A stretch of DNA of 64,000 bases from Streptosporangium amethystogenes (GTDB taxonomy: Bacteria; Actinomycetota; Actinomycetes; Streptosporangiales; Streptosporangiaceae), in contig NZ_JOEQ01000033.1 of NCBI RefSeq assembly GCF_000721075.1, positions 1 through 64,000 of the forward strand. Direction: 5' to 3'. Made by a program: the position numbers and the translations under genes. The notes below the pieces were generated by a model that saw only the letters and a list, made by a program, of their open reading frames with translations, was not told the origin of the DNA and made no database searches. Position 1 is the stretch's first letter, and each line of letters begins with the position of its first letter. Below, piece by piece: positions 14,526-23,813 of the stretch.

Positions 14526-17162
14526 GTGGACCTTGACCAGTTCTTTGCATTCGGACCCGAGGTGCCGTTCACCGCGAAACGGGTGTTCACCGACCGTGAG
14601 GAGTACATCCGGGCGTTTCAGCAGCGGCTTACCGGACACCTGGCCGAGGAGTGGCCCGTCGAGAGGCTGATGGATTTCCAGCGGCCCGTCCGAAACGTGA
14701 TGGGACTGAACGGGGAGGGCGGCATCGGGAAGTCCACGCTGATCCGCCACCTCGCCGACCTCGCCCAGAGCGGCGAGTTCGACGGGCTCCCGGATGACTG
14801 CGCGGTCGCCGTCATCGACTTCGCGGACCTGTCGAGCCAGAGCTTCGAAACGGTGCTGCTCCGGGTACGCGCCGCGCTGGGGCGCCTGGGCAAGTCGTGG
14901 CCCGCTTTCGACATCGCGCTCTCGGCGTACTGGGAGCGCAAGCACCCCGGTGAGTCCCTGGTCCGCTTTCTGGGAAAGTCCTCCTCGGTCGGCGCCGTCT
15001 CCGATTCGCTGCGCCTTTCCGAGCAGGTCGCGTCAAGCGTCGACGGCCTGTTCGCGGGGCTCGGTGCCGTCACGACCGCCTACCGGGTGCTCGATCTGGT
15101 CGGCACGTCCGCACGGCAGTCGATCACCCTGCGGCGGCTCCGGCGTGACCTACCCGCGTTCGGCCCGATCCTTCAGGAGGAGGATCCGGACCGGATGCTC
15201 GGCTACCTGCCGATCCTGCTGAGCGCGGATCTGGAGCGGATCCGCCGGAAGGACCCGGTATTGGCGCTCTGCGTGCTGGACACGTTCGAGAACGTGCAGG
15301 TCCTGCCACCCGAGCGGGGCGGGCTGGAGGACCTGGTCGTCCGGATGGCGTACCTGATGCCCAATGTGTTCTTCACCGTGGGAAGCAGGCGCCCGCTGCA
15401 GTGGCATGAGCCGGTACGCGGCGTCGGGTTGACATACGGCGGGGCGCGACGATGGCCGGGGCTGGCCGATCTCACCGACCAGTTCCCGGTCGACGGCTTC
15501 GAGGCGACGGATGCCGACCTGTTCCTGCGGGAGCGGCTGCTCGTCGACGACGAGCCGGCCATGGAGGCCGGGCTGCGAGAGCGGATCGTGGCCGGTTCCG
15601 GGGGGTCACCGCTCTACCTGGAGCTGTCGACGGGCCTTTTCGAGCAGCATCTGGCCCGGGGAGAGGCTCCGGATCCGAAGATGTTCGGCGAGCCCTTTCC
15701 CGAGCTGGTCTTGCGGATGATGCGCGACCTGTCGGCCGAGGACCGTGACCTGCTCCGGGCCGCGGCACTGCTGGAGGCATTCGACGACCGGCTGCTGGCC
15801 GCGATCCTGCCCGAGGCACGCGGCAGGCGGATCGAGGACTTCATCGCCCGGCGGTTCGTACGGCACGATCCGACCGTGTGGCCGCCCTGCCGCCTGCACG
15901 AGAACCTGCGTCGCGGGATCACCGGCTGCGACGCGCACACCCCGGATGGATGGACCGCCCGAGAAAGGCGAGATAGGGCCTCGCAGGCGCTCGCGTATCT
16001 GACGGATTTCACGCTGTCGATCTGGGGTGACGACCCACCGGCCGGGCTGACCCCGGCCGACCACAGCCGCCGTACCGTCGCCGCCTTTCTTCTCACCCTG
16101 TACGGCGCCGCCGAGCATGACATCCTGCCACCGGGGCTGGGGCAGATGGCCTACACCATGCGCTATTTGGGGCACTGGCAGGTGCTGACGTCACTGCCCC
16201 GGTTCAGCGCGTCCCCGCAGCTGGCCGCGCTCGCCGAGGTGGCCAGGTTGACGGTCCAGGTGGACCGGGAGGCGACGGAGCGTCACATGGCCATGAAAGC
16301 GGCGGTCGGGAACACCGACGCGGGTCCGTACGCCGACTACTTCCACTTCGAACTCGGCAGCCTGGCCCAGTTCACCGGTGACCTGACCGACTCCGACCGC
16401 CATTTCGGCATGGTCGCCGACCAGCTCTCACCGGTTGGCGTCGCCGCCCGGTTCGACCTGGCGGGCAACGCCTTCCGGCGCAGTCGTTACCCGGAGGTCG
16501 TACGGCAGATCGAGAGAAGGTCGGCCGGGACGAGGCTGGAACGGATCGGCGCCGGTGACCTGATGGGCCACGTGTACCTGCACAACGCCCGCTTCCAGGA
16601 GGCGGCGGAGCTGTTCACCCGGGTCCTGGCCGAGGCGCGACGAGCGGACGCACCGCTCTGGGCGGCGCGGGCCGCGCGCCACCGGGCTCTTGCCTCCATG
16701 TGGTTCGATCCGGAGCTGACCCTCCGGACGGTTCCGGAGGCGCGTGAGCTCAACCAGTCGGTCGGGGAGGTCGTGGGGCTGGCCCAGTGCGACATGGCGG
16801 AGTCGATGGCCCACGCCATGCGGGGAGAGTGGGCCGTCGCCACCCGCCTGCTCGGCGAGGCTCGCCTGACCTTCGAGGCCGTCGGCGCCTCCGCCGAACT
16901 GCTGCCCATCGACGTGGTCGAGGTCCTGCAACTCATCGCGCGAGGCCAGGAGGAGCAGGCCCTGGCCGTCACGGTCCGCCTCGCGGAGACGGCCGGAGCC
17001 GAGGAGGCTTTCCTGCCCGTGTGGGCGGCGGTCACCGCGCTTTGGACCGGGCAGCCGGAGCTGCACGACTTCACCCGGACAAGGTGGTTGGATCTTCCTG
17101 AGACGACACGAGAGCGGTGGGTACAACCGCTCCATCGGCTGCGAGCGGGAGGCGGGTCATGA
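14526..17162 (+). CDS. STAND-type NTPase with C-terminal helical repeats
   Basis: An 878-residue protein. After an N-terminal segment with FTDREEYIRAF, a P-loop GEGGIGKST sits near residues 63-71. A Walker B-like LALCVLDTFENV lies near 245-256, then a sensor-like SRRPLQW. From about 560 to the end the chain is all-helical and Ala/Leu-rich with TPR-like repeats. This is the layout of STAND ATPases (NB-ARC/NACHT class), which oligomerise on ligand binding and serve in regulation, defence and programmed death. No effector domain is visible at either end. The stop overlaps the next start (ATGA), so the kinase-like protein downstream may be its output. Confidence 0.82.
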   Translation: MDLDQFFAFGPEVPFTAKRVFTDREEYIRAFQQRLTGHLAEEWPVERLMDFQRPVRNVMGLNGEGGIGKSTLIRHLADLAQSGEFDGLPDDCAVAVIDFADLSSQSFETVLLRVRAALGRLGKSWPAFDIALSAYWERKHPGESLVRFLGKSSSVGAVSDSLRLSEQVASSVDGLFAGLGAVTTAYRVLDLVGTSARQSITLRRLRRDLPAFGPILQEEDPDRMLGYLPILLSADLERIRRKDPVLALCVLDTFENVQVLPPERGGLEDLVVRMAYLMPNVFFTVGSRRPLQWHEPVRGVGLTYGGARRWPGLADLTDQFPVDGFEATDADLFLRERLLVDDEPAMEAGLRERIVAGSGGSPLYLELSTGLFEQHLARGEAPDPKMFGEPFPELVLRMMRDLSAEDRDLLRAAALLEAFDDRLLAAILPEARGRRIEDFIARRFVRHDPTVWPPCRLHENLRRGITGCDAHTPDGWTARERRDRASQALAYLTDFTLSIWGDDPPAGLTPADHSRRTVAAFLLTLYGAAEHDILPPGLGQMAYTMRYLGHWQVLTSLPRFSASPQLAALAEVARLTVQVDREATERHMAMKAAVGNTDAGPYADYFHFELGSLAQFTGDLTDSDRHFGMVADQLSPVGVAARFDLAGNAFRRSRYPEVVRQIERRSAGTRLERIGAGDLMGHVYLHNARFQEAAELFTRVLAEARRADAPLWAARAARHRALASMWFDPELTLRTVPEARELNQSVGEVVGLAQCDMAESMAHAMRGEWAVATRLLGEARLTFEAVGASAELLPIDVVEVLQLIARGQEEQALAVTVRLAETAGAEEAFLPVWAAVTALWTGQPELHDFTRTRWLDLPETTRERWVQPLHRLRAGGGS

Positions 17163-18058
17163 AGGTCTGCGGCCCGCTTGATGTCGGTGACAAACGAGGG
17201 CTCATCCCGACCGGCCGCGTTCCGGAGGCCGACATCGCCAAGGCGCGCGACGTGGCGCTCAAGAGTGCGGCGTTCGACGGTGTGGCCGGTCCGTACGATC
17301 CGGGGGCCACGGTGGTCCACGGTCGCCGGACGGCCGTCAAGGTCCAGCACCGCCTGCACGAACGCCTTGGCACCGCGCTGCGGATGGAGTCGATGCGCGA
17401 GGCCGCGGGGCTCAGGGTTCCGGCCCTGCTGGACGCGGGCACCGTGCGGACCGCGTCCGGGCCTCGATGGTGGCTCGTGCTGGAAAGGATCGGCGGTTCA
17501 CCCGGCGAACGTCCGACCCCCGCTCAGCAGCGCGGCCTGGGCGAGCAGCTCCGCCGCTGGCACGGTGCCGCGGACCAGGGCGGGCTGCGCCTGGACGAGC
17601 CCGGCGCTCTCGGGGTGCTGCTCGGCTCCGCGCGCAATCTCGCGGCCCGCGATTACCCGGCCATCTCGCACCTGTTCGACCAGGCGTGCGCGGGACAGCC
17701 GATGGTGGCCATCCACGGAGATGTGGCGGTCGGCCACAACGCCCTCTTCGAGGGGGACGACCTGCTGGCCGTCCTGGACCCCGGTGCCGTGGAGGTTGGG
17801 CCGCCCGTGCTCGACCTCGCCTGGTGCCTGGCCGTCGACCTGCCACGCGGCGCTCATCCGCGATGGCTGCTGGAGGGGTACGGCACCGATGCGGTCGATC
17901 AGGAGGCTCTGGGCGCCCTGCTTCCCCTGATGATCCTGCGCAGGCTGATTGACTCTCACGCCGAAGGACTCAGCGAGGACTCCCGGTGGCTCGCCTCCTG
18001 GTTGGCCGCCAACGCCCCCGACCTCGCGCCTCTGGCCGCGCCGGAATCATCGCGGTGA
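17159..18058 (+). CDS. APH/choline-kinase-like phosphotransferase coupled to the STAND protein
   Basis: A 299-residue protein starting at ATG 17159, overlapping the STAND stop by four bases. Kinase-fold marks are AVKVQHRLHERLG (ATP-site Lys), the Brenner-type loop IHGDVAVGHNALF and LAVLDPGAVEVG in place of the usual metal-binding IDW/IDF. The catalytic HGD...N is intact, so the protein should be active. Its target is unknown. Coupling to a STAND NTPase is unusual for a resistance enzyme and suggests a signalling or self-modifying role (inference). Confidence 0.82.
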   Translation: MKVCGPLDVGDKRGLIPTGRVPEADIAKARDVALKSAAFDGVAGPYDPGATVVHGRRTAVKVQHRLHERLGTALRMESMREAAGLRVPALLDAGTVRTASGPRWWLVLERIGGSPGERPTPAQQRGLGEQLRRWHGAADQGGLRLDEPGALGVLLGSARNLAARDYPAISHLFDQACAGQPMVAIHGDVAVGHNALFEGDDLLAVLDPGAVEVGPPVLDLAWCLAVDLPRGAHPRWLLEGYGTDAVDQEALGALLPLMILRRLIDSHAEGLSEDSRWLASWLAANAPDLAPLAAPESSR

Positions 18059-18062
18059 GCGC

Positions 18063-18211
18063 GGGTCGGGCCGGCGGCCCGTTCGAGTACGCCATCCTGA
18101 TCAGGCGCACGGAAGGGATCGCGATATGAGCAAGGCGACCACCGGCATGCTGCACCACGTCGAACTCTGGGTGCCCAACCTGCCACGGACCGTCGCCGGC
18201 TGGGGGTGGCC
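18063..18211. repeat. Segment duplicated at 25113-25260
   Basis: This stretch of about 150 bases matches the upstream region and first 28 codons of the VOC gene at 25178, with scattered mismatches. Shared landmarks are GGGTCGGGCC, GTTCGAGTACGCCATCCTG and CTGCCACGG. It marks a segmental duplication that also involves 18235-18400 and 26133-26302. Confidence 0.8.
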
Positions 18212-18215
18212 GTAA
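18126..18215 (+). pseudogene. 5' fragment of a VOC-family gene
   Basis: Twenty-nine codons (MSKATTGMLHHVELWVPNLP, then RTVAGWGWP) match the N-terminus of the intact VOC protein at 25178-25597 almost residue for residue, then stop. The rest of the gene is deleted and the sequence runs straight into the 3' flank of the ATPase gene. It still has the upstream region, so it may be transcribed without making a working protein. Confidence 0.85.
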
Positions 18216-18294
18216 GAAGATGGATCCGGCGAACGGCCTTCATCGGTCGTGACAGGCGGGAACCCCGGTCTCCGGATGTCGGCCGTGAACGGGG

Positions 18295-19041
18295 TCAGCC
18301 GGCGCCGTGGTCCAGGGCGTGGCGCAGGTAGAGCTCGGGCTTGGCCAGGTAGCGACGCCAGTGGTCGACCAGCTGGAGCTTGTCCCACTCGGCGGTGTGG
18401 ATCCCGTGGTCGTCGAGTTCGAGGATCTGGGCGCCGGGCAGGCCGGCGAGGATCGGCGAGTGGGTGGCGCAGATGATCTGACCGCCCTCGCCGCGTACCC
18501 GGTCCATCAGGCTGAGCAGCCGCAGGCACGAGGTGAACGACAGGGCCGCCTCCGGCTCGTCCATCAGGTACAGGCCGGGGCCGGCCACCATCCGTTCGAG
18601 AACCGTGAAGAATCCCTCACCGTGCGACTGCTCGGTGAGATCCTCCTGCCAGTAGCCGTACAGGCCGGACACATTGCGTCCCAGGTTGAACAGGGTTTCG
18701 GCGCGGAGGAAGAACCCGCGTCTCTTGAGCCGGGGACCGTGGATGAGCCGCAGCCCGAGCGAGGTCAGCTCGACGTCCAGGACCTCGCCGAGCGGGGTGG
18801 CCGCGGGTCCCCTGCTGGCATACTTCGTCCCGGCCTTCCCTCCCTCGGAGTTGATCCGGCACACGTCGGCGACGGCCTCGACGATCGTGGACTTCCCCGA
18901 GCCGTTCTCCCCCACCAGGAACGTCACCGGGGCGGTCAACTCGACGCCGTCGACCAGGTGGGCCACCGGAGGCAGGGTGAACGGCCACTCTCCGGGGCGG
19001 GGGTCGGGAATGCGCAGGTTCGTGATCAGCATCGCGGTCAT
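18295..19041 (-). CDS. Small AAA/ABC-type (RecF-like) ATPase
   Basis: A 248-residue protein with a full ABC-type ATPase core. It has Walker A VGENGSGKST near 43-52, Walker B LYLMDEPEAAL and the switch-His CATHSPIL. The family (AAA_21-like, RecF/SMC class without coiled coil) acts in DNA repair, phage exclusion or OLD-like toxin systems. No TOPRIM or HNH partner lies beside it. Start ATG 19041 (or 19032) precedes LITNLRIP, the natural N-terminus. A fragment of a second copy (last 37 codons) survives at 26194-26307. Confidence 0.85.
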   Translation of the reverse strand: MTAMLITNLRIPDPRPGEWPFTLPPVAHLVDGVELTAPVTFLVGENGSGKSTIVEAVADVCRINSEGGKAGTKYASRGPAATPLGEVLDVELTSLGLRLIHGPRLKRRGFFLRAETLFNLGRNVSGLYGYWQEDLTEQSHGEGFFTVLERMVAGPGLYLMDEPEAALSFTSCLRLLSLMDRVRGEGGQIICATHSPILAGLPGAQILELDDHGIHTAEWDKLQLVDHWRRYLAKPELYLRHALDHGAG

Positions 19042-19424
19042 TATCGCCGACCGCGATTTCCTGGACCTTGAGCCCGTCCGGCCACGAGCCCGCCTGGCCT
19101 GTGGAGTCCACCACGGCGCCGCTTCTGACGACGGCGTCGTCCCTGAGAACGAGCCGGTCGCCGCGGAGACCTCCGCTGGTCCTAGGTCCAAGGTCGCAGG
19201 CCATGCTGACCGGACGTCCGATGCCGTCGGCCACGGCGAGCGGCATAGTCGTCTCGAAGACAGCACGGAACACGCGGGGAAGGGAGGGGCGATGACCGGA
19301 CCGGACGGACCGAGCCCGGGCGCCGCCCATCCCAGTGCCCTCAAGGGGTGTGCCAACAAATGTCCGCCGATCCCGGTGCAGCCATGACAGGCCACCGAAC
19401 CACATACGGACGAAAGGCACACCC

Positions 19425-20888
19425 ATGTCCACAGCCCAGTCCCCGGCCCGCGGCCGACGGCCGGGATGGAGCCTCGCGCTGCTCGCGCTCGGGCATCTGA
19501 TCATCAGTCTCGACTTCACCATCATCTACGTTGCTCTTCCCGACATCGCTACCGATGTCGGCTTCACACCGCACACCCTGCAATGGGTGGTCACCGCGTA
19601 CGTCGTCCTGTACGGAGGCTTCCTGCTGTTCGGCGGTCGGCTGTCCGACCTGGTGGGACGCCGGCGGATGTTCGTGCTCGGCATGGCGCTGTACGGCGTG
19701 GCCTCCGTGCTGGGCGGCCTGGCCACAGCGCCGGCGGTACTGCTCACCGCGCGCGCCCTGCAGGGCCTCGCGGGCGCGGTGCTGTTCCCCGCGGTGCTCG
19801 CCCTGGTCAACACCGCCTTCGCCGAGGGCAGGGAACGCAACCGCGCGCTGACGGTCTGGGCCATGGCGGGTGCCGGCGGGCTCACCGCGGGCGCACTGGC
19901 CGGCGGGGTGCTCACCCAGTCCCTGGGCTGGCAGGCCGTGTTCTACGTCAACGTCCCGCTGGCCGTCGCGGGTGCCCTCGCCGCCTTCGCCCTGCTGCCC
20001 CCCGACGGCCGCGTCACCAGAGGAAACGTCGACGTGCTCGGAACCTTGACCGGTACCGCGGGCATCACACTGTTGATCTTCGCGGTCGCGCACGGCTCCG
20101 AGGTCGGCTGGGCACGGGCCGAAGTGATCGCCGTAGCCGTTCTCGCGGCGGTCCTGCTGGCCACGTTCCTGCGCGTCCAGGCCCGGGGTCGGACACCGCT
20201 GATGCCGCTGCGGCTGTTCCACAACCGCGCGCTCAGCGGAGCGGTCGTGGTCATTCTCGTCTTCGGGCTGACGATGCAGGCCGTGCCGTACTTCCTGACC
20301 CTGTACTTCCAGGATGTCCTTGGCTTCAGCGCCCTGGAGACCGGGCTGGCGTTCCTCGGCCCGACCCTGTCGATCACGGCAGGAAACTTCCTCAGCGAGC
20401 GACTGGTCCACCGTTTCGGCACCCGGAGCACGCTGATCACCGGCATCGTCGTCAACGCCGTAGGCGCCGCGCTCCTCGCCCCCGGCATGCACGCGGACGG
20501 ATCCTTCCTCACCGTTCTGGCCGGGATCGTCGTCATCGGTCTGGGCATGGGCATCACCTACGAGTCGATGTGGATCGCTGTCGGCACCGGCGTCTCGGCG
20601 GACGAGCAGGGTCTGGCCTCCGGAGTGGCCTCCTCCGCGCTGCAGGTGGGAACCGCCGCGGGTCTGGCGGTTCTCGTGGCTGTCGCCAACCACGGCATCG
20701 AAGGGCTGTCCGGGCAGGCGCTGCGCGTCGCCTCCGCCGAGGGGATGCGTGCCGCCGTCTACGTGCTGGGCGCCGTCATGCTGACGGCCGTCCTCGCCGC
20801 CCTCAGGCTCCCCGGTCAGCGTGCCCGGGTCACCGCGTCCCCGCCGGTCCCCGACCCGGACGCCGCCGACCTACGCCCCACCGGCTGA
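19425..20888 (+). CDS. MFS drug-type exporter, DHA2 family
   Basis: A 487-residue integral membrane protein with about 14 hydrophobic helices. Motif A (GGRLSDLVGRRRM) follows helix 2 and the antiporter motif C-like segment (GGLTAGALAGGVL) is in helix 5. This is the layout of proton-driven DHA2 multidrug exporters such as QacA and EmrB. Start ATG 19425 is preceded by GAAAGG; the in-frame extension to 19335 reads poorly. No TetR regulator is adjacent. Substrates cannot be predicted. Confidence 0.9.
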   Translation: MSTAQSPARGRRPGWSLALLALGHLIISLDFTIIYVALPDIATDVGFTPHTLQWVVTAYVVLYGGFLLFGGRLSDLVGRRRMFVLGMALYGVASVLGGLATAPAVLLTARALQGLAGAVLFPAVLALVNTAFAEGRERNRALTVWAMAGAGGLTAGALAGGVLTQSLGWQAVFYVNVPLAVAGALAAFALLPPDGRVTRGNVDVLGTLTGTAGITLLIFAVAHGSEVGWARAEVIAVAVLAAVLLATFLRVQARGRTPLMPLRLFHNRALSGAVVVILVFGLTMQAVPYFLTLYFQDVLGFSALETGLAFLGPTLSITAGNFLSERLVHRFGTRSTLITGIVVNAVGAALLAPGMHADGSFLTVLAGIVVIGLGMGITYESMWIAVGTGVSADEQGLASGVASSALQVGTAAGLAVLVAVANHGIEGLSGQALRVASAEGMRAAVYVLGAVMLTAVLAALRLPGQRARVTASPPVPDPDAADLRPTG

Positions 20889-20985
20889 CAGGACTGACAG
20901 CGTCCGCGGCTCCGGCGTCCGGTCGCCGTCGCCCTCCCTCACCTCTCGGCGACCGGTCCGGTTCGGACCCGTCACCGCCTCCCGG

Positions 20986-21137
20986 TCACGCGTCCCAGGT
21001 GACCGGGAGGCTTTTCACCCCGTAGATGTCCGCGGCCTCCGGACCCAGACCGACCTCCTCGGCCGGTACGGCCAGGCGTAGCGTGGGGAAGCGGTTGAGC
21101 AGCGCGGGGAACACGACCCGCATCTCGACGCGGGCGG
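20986..21137 (-). pseudogene. C-terminal remnant of a cytochrome P450
   Basis: Reading the minus strand from about 21137 to the TGA at 20986 gives a P450 tail: [16 protein letters not shown], then PTLRLAVP and [13 protein letters not shown]. The Cys heme loop that should come just before is missing, and the sequence upstream is unrelated. About 50 codons of the last exon-equivalent remain. A similar tail ends the intact P450 at 41610-42803, so this may be a decayed paralogue. Confidence 0.8.
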
Positions 21138-21361
21138 CGATGGGCGGGCAACAGAGCACGCACGACGATCAATGGCAGTCACCGCGACTTCGGGCTTGTC
21201 GCCGAATTGCCCGACATCCTCGCCCTGGCCCACGAAGCGGCCGAAACCCGCATGACGACGGCCACCTATAGGCCGATTGCGGCTGACTCAGCCGACGCGA
21301 TGACCGGGGCAGACCCTCCACGGGGGGCACCGGGAACGGGCCACGCCCCATAGTGGCCTCC
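21138..21361. other. Intergenic stretch with a possible gene remnant
   Basis: A plus-strand frame from about 21170 reads RDFGLVAELPDILALAHEAA with plausible codon use, but it has no start and no recognisable family. I treat it as non-genic or decayed. Confidence 0.3.
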
Positions 21362-22249
21362 TCAGCGGGGGTTCAGGATCTCGGTGATCCGGATGAACCC
21401 GTCTGTGCCGTGGCCCCGTCCGATGGCGCGGCGCGCCATGCCTTCGGCCGCACGCATCACACCCGCGTCGATGCCATGGGCCTCGGAGGTGTGGACGATA
21501 TGGGCCATGGACGATACCGCCGAGGTGATCGGGTTGCCTTCGCCGGAGAACCGGCCGCTGTCCACTTCCTCCGCGGCCTCCTCGAAGATCGGCGGGAGGA
21601 TCGCGCCGATGCCCTTGGCGAACGGTGCCAGCTCCCGTGCGGTGACGCCTTCTGCCCTCGCCACGGCCAGGGCGTGCGCATAGCCCGCCATCGCGGTCCA
21701 GAAGATGTCGAGCAATGCGATGTCGTATGCGGCCGCCCGGCCGATTTCCGCACCGAGGTGGGTGTGGGTGCCACCCAGAGCGTCCAGCACCGGCCGGTGC
21801 TCCCGGTAGATCTCCGTGGGGCCACTGTGCAGGAACACCGCGGCCGGCGTGCCAATGGTCGTGGTCGGAGTCATGATCGCACCGTCCAGGTACCCGATGC
21901 CGTGCTCGGCCGCCCAGGCCGCGGTGTTCCGGGCCCGGTCGGGGGTGTCGGCGGTCAGGTTCACGACCGTGTGCCCCTTGAGCGCGCCGGTGACCGCACC
22001 GCGCCGCACAATGCCGTCCACCGCGTCGTAGTTCACCACGCAGACCACGGTCAACCTGCTTGCGGCGACCGCCTCCTCGGCCGATCGGGCGCCGACCGCG
22101 CCCCGCTCGACCAACTCCCGATCCCTGCCCGGCGTCCGGTTCCAGACCGTGGTCAGCAGACCGGCGTCCAAGAAGGCGCCGGCCAGAGCCCGGCCCATCG
22201 GCCCCAGGCCGAGCACGGTGACGGCAGACTGTTCGGTGTGCGAGGTCAT
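21362..22249 (-). CDS. Imine-reductase-like NAD(P)-dependent oxidoreductase
   Basis: A 295-residue beta-hydroxyacid-dehydrogenase-fold protein. The Rossmann motif VLGLGPMGRALAGAFLDAG and TTVWNRTPG favour NADPH. LDGAIMTPTTTIGTP closely follows the IRED pattern (LDGxIM...IGTP) rather than the 3-hydroxyisobutyrate dehydrogenase substrate motif. The C-terminal helical domain should mediate dimerisation. Likely chemistry is reduction of C=N bonds or cyclic imines; a 6-phosphogluconate-dehydrogenase-like activity is the alternative. The gene is divergent from an HxlR regulator, 37 bases away. Confidence 0.85.
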   Translation of the reverse strand: MTSHTEQSAVTVLGLGPMGRALAGAFLDAGLLTTVWNRTPGRDRELVERGAVGARSAEEAVAASRLTVVCVVNYDAVDGIVRRGAVTGALKGHTVVNLTADTPDRARNTAAWAAEHGIGYLDGAIMTPTTTIGTPAAVFLHSGPTEIYREHRPVLDALGGTHTHLGAEIGRAAAYDIALLDIFWTAMAGYAHALAVARAEGVTARELAPFAKGIGAILPPIFEEAAEEVDSGRFSGEGNPITSAVSSMAHIVHTSEAHGIDAGVMRAAEGMARRAIGRGHGTDGFIRITEILNPR

Positions 22250-22286
22250 GCCTCAACTCCCTTGGAAATTAACGAATAGGACGAAG

Positions 22287-22637
22287 ATGACGCGCAGTCG
22301 CGCCCAGGACCCGAATGTGTGCGGAGTGACTGCCGCGATCGCCGTGATCGACGGCAAGTGGAAGACGATTTTGCTCTGGCTCCTGGAGTCCGGTCCCCAC
22401 CGCCCTGGCGAGCTGCGTCGGCGGCTGCCGGGCCTCACCGAGAAGGTGCTGACTCAGACGCTCCGGGAGATGGAGACCGACGGACTGGTCCACCGGGAGG
22501 TGCACGATGTTCGGCCACTGAAGACCGTGTACTCCCTGACCACGTTCGGCCGCGAACTCTCCGAAGCGTTGACGCCTCTTTCCGACTGGGGCCACCGCCG
22601 CTTGGAGAAGCTGGCCGAGGCCCAACCGGTCTCCTGA
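22287..22637 (+). CDS. HxlR-family winged-helix regulator
   Basis: A 116-residue HxlR protein. It has a Cys near the N-terminus (NVCGVTAAIAVIDGKWK), the family signature KWKTILLWLLESGPHRPGEL, then LTEKVLTQTLREMETDGLV and LTTFGRELSEALTPLSDW. HxlR regulators act as dimers sensing electrophiles, redox state or quinones. Start ATG 22287 is chosen over in-frame upstream codons. The 37-base gap to the divergent oxidoreductase means it can only bind over both promoters, so control of that gene is very likely. Confidence 0.92.
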   Translation: MTRSRAQDPNVCGVTAAIAVIDGKWKTILLWLLESGPHRPGELRRRLPGLTEKVLTQTLREMETDGLVHREVHDVRPLKTVYSLTTFGRELSEALTPLSDWGHRRLEKLAEAQPVS

Positions 22638-22793
22638 TGCACCGCCAACCTCCCCGTCACACCTGGATCTGACGGCCCTCCGACCGCCCACGACCAAGCT
22701 TCAGGCCACCCCGGCCCGGCCGACAAGTACCCACAAAAAAGTGGCTACCACAGGTAGCGCGAGTGCAGGCGGTGATGTGACCGGGTACGGCGG

Positions 22794-22844
22794 AACAGGT
22801 GGTCGGATCGGTCAGGAATCGAGAAGCACCGGTCACCGAGCCGC
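22794..22844 (+). promoter_or_regulatory. 51-bp promoter element, copy 1
   Basis: This element ends 10 bases before ATG 22855 and matches 23752-23802 at 45 of 51 positions. It shares the cores CGGTCAGGAATC, AGAAGC and CCGGTCACCGAGCCGC. It is probably the promoter/operator recognised by the AraC protein encoded between the copies. The following ATAACGT could be a -10 for a near-leaderless transcript. Confidence 0.65.
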
Positions 22845-22854
22845 GGATAACGTA

Positions 22855-23271
22855 ATGGCCATGGACATCACCATTCACACGAGCTTCCTCCCGCACGACG
22901 ACCCGGACGCGTCCCTGGCCTTCTACCGCGACACCCTCGGTTTCGAGGTCCGCAACGACGTCGGACAGGGCAAGATGCGCTGGATCACGGTCGGCCCCGT
23001 CGGCCAGCCCGGCACGTCCATCCTGCTGGCGCCACCGGCCACCGACCCCGGCATCACCGAGGACGAGCGCCGCACCATCGCCGAGATGATGGCCAAGGGC
23101 ACCTACGGCTGGATCCTGCTGGCCACCTCCGACCTCGACGGCACCTTCGAGAAGGTGCAGGCCGGCGACACCGAGGTCGTCCAGGAGCCGACCGAGCAGC
23201 CGTACGGCATCCGCGACTGCGCCTTCCGCGATCCCGCGGGCAACCTGATCCGCATCCAGGAAGTTCGCTGA
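22855..23271 (+). CDS. VOC-family protein
   Basis: A 138-residue single-barrel VOC protein (ITIHTSFLPHDDPDASLAFY at the start, YGIRDCAFRDPAGNLIRIQE at the end). It resembles the bleomycin-resistance/glyoxalase subfamily found beside AraC regulators. The Phe-x-x-Pro-x-Gly end motif is intact, while the usual first metal His is replaced, so metal binding is uncertain. ATG 22855 directly follows the duplicated promoter element. Confidence 0.88.
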   Translation: MAMDITIHTSFLPHDDPDASLAFYRDTLGFEVRNDVGQGKMRWITVGPVGQPGTSILLAPPATDPGITEDERRTIAEMMAKGTYGWILLATSDLDGTFEKVQAGDTEVVQEPTEQPYGIRDCAFRDPAGNLIRIQEVR

Positions 23272-23348
23272 GCCGTCCGGTCATCGCCACCGCCTACCTC
23301 GGCGTGCGCCCCGGGTGCTCGCGGACATCGACGAAAAGGAGTTCTTCC

Positions 23349-23812
<464 letters not shown>

Positions 23813-23813
<1 letters not shown>

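Noticed and set aside
19341..20693. 450-codon minus-strand frame opposite the MFS exporter
   Set aside because: Gln/Gly/Arg-rich nonsense with no domain, complementary to a good membrane protein.
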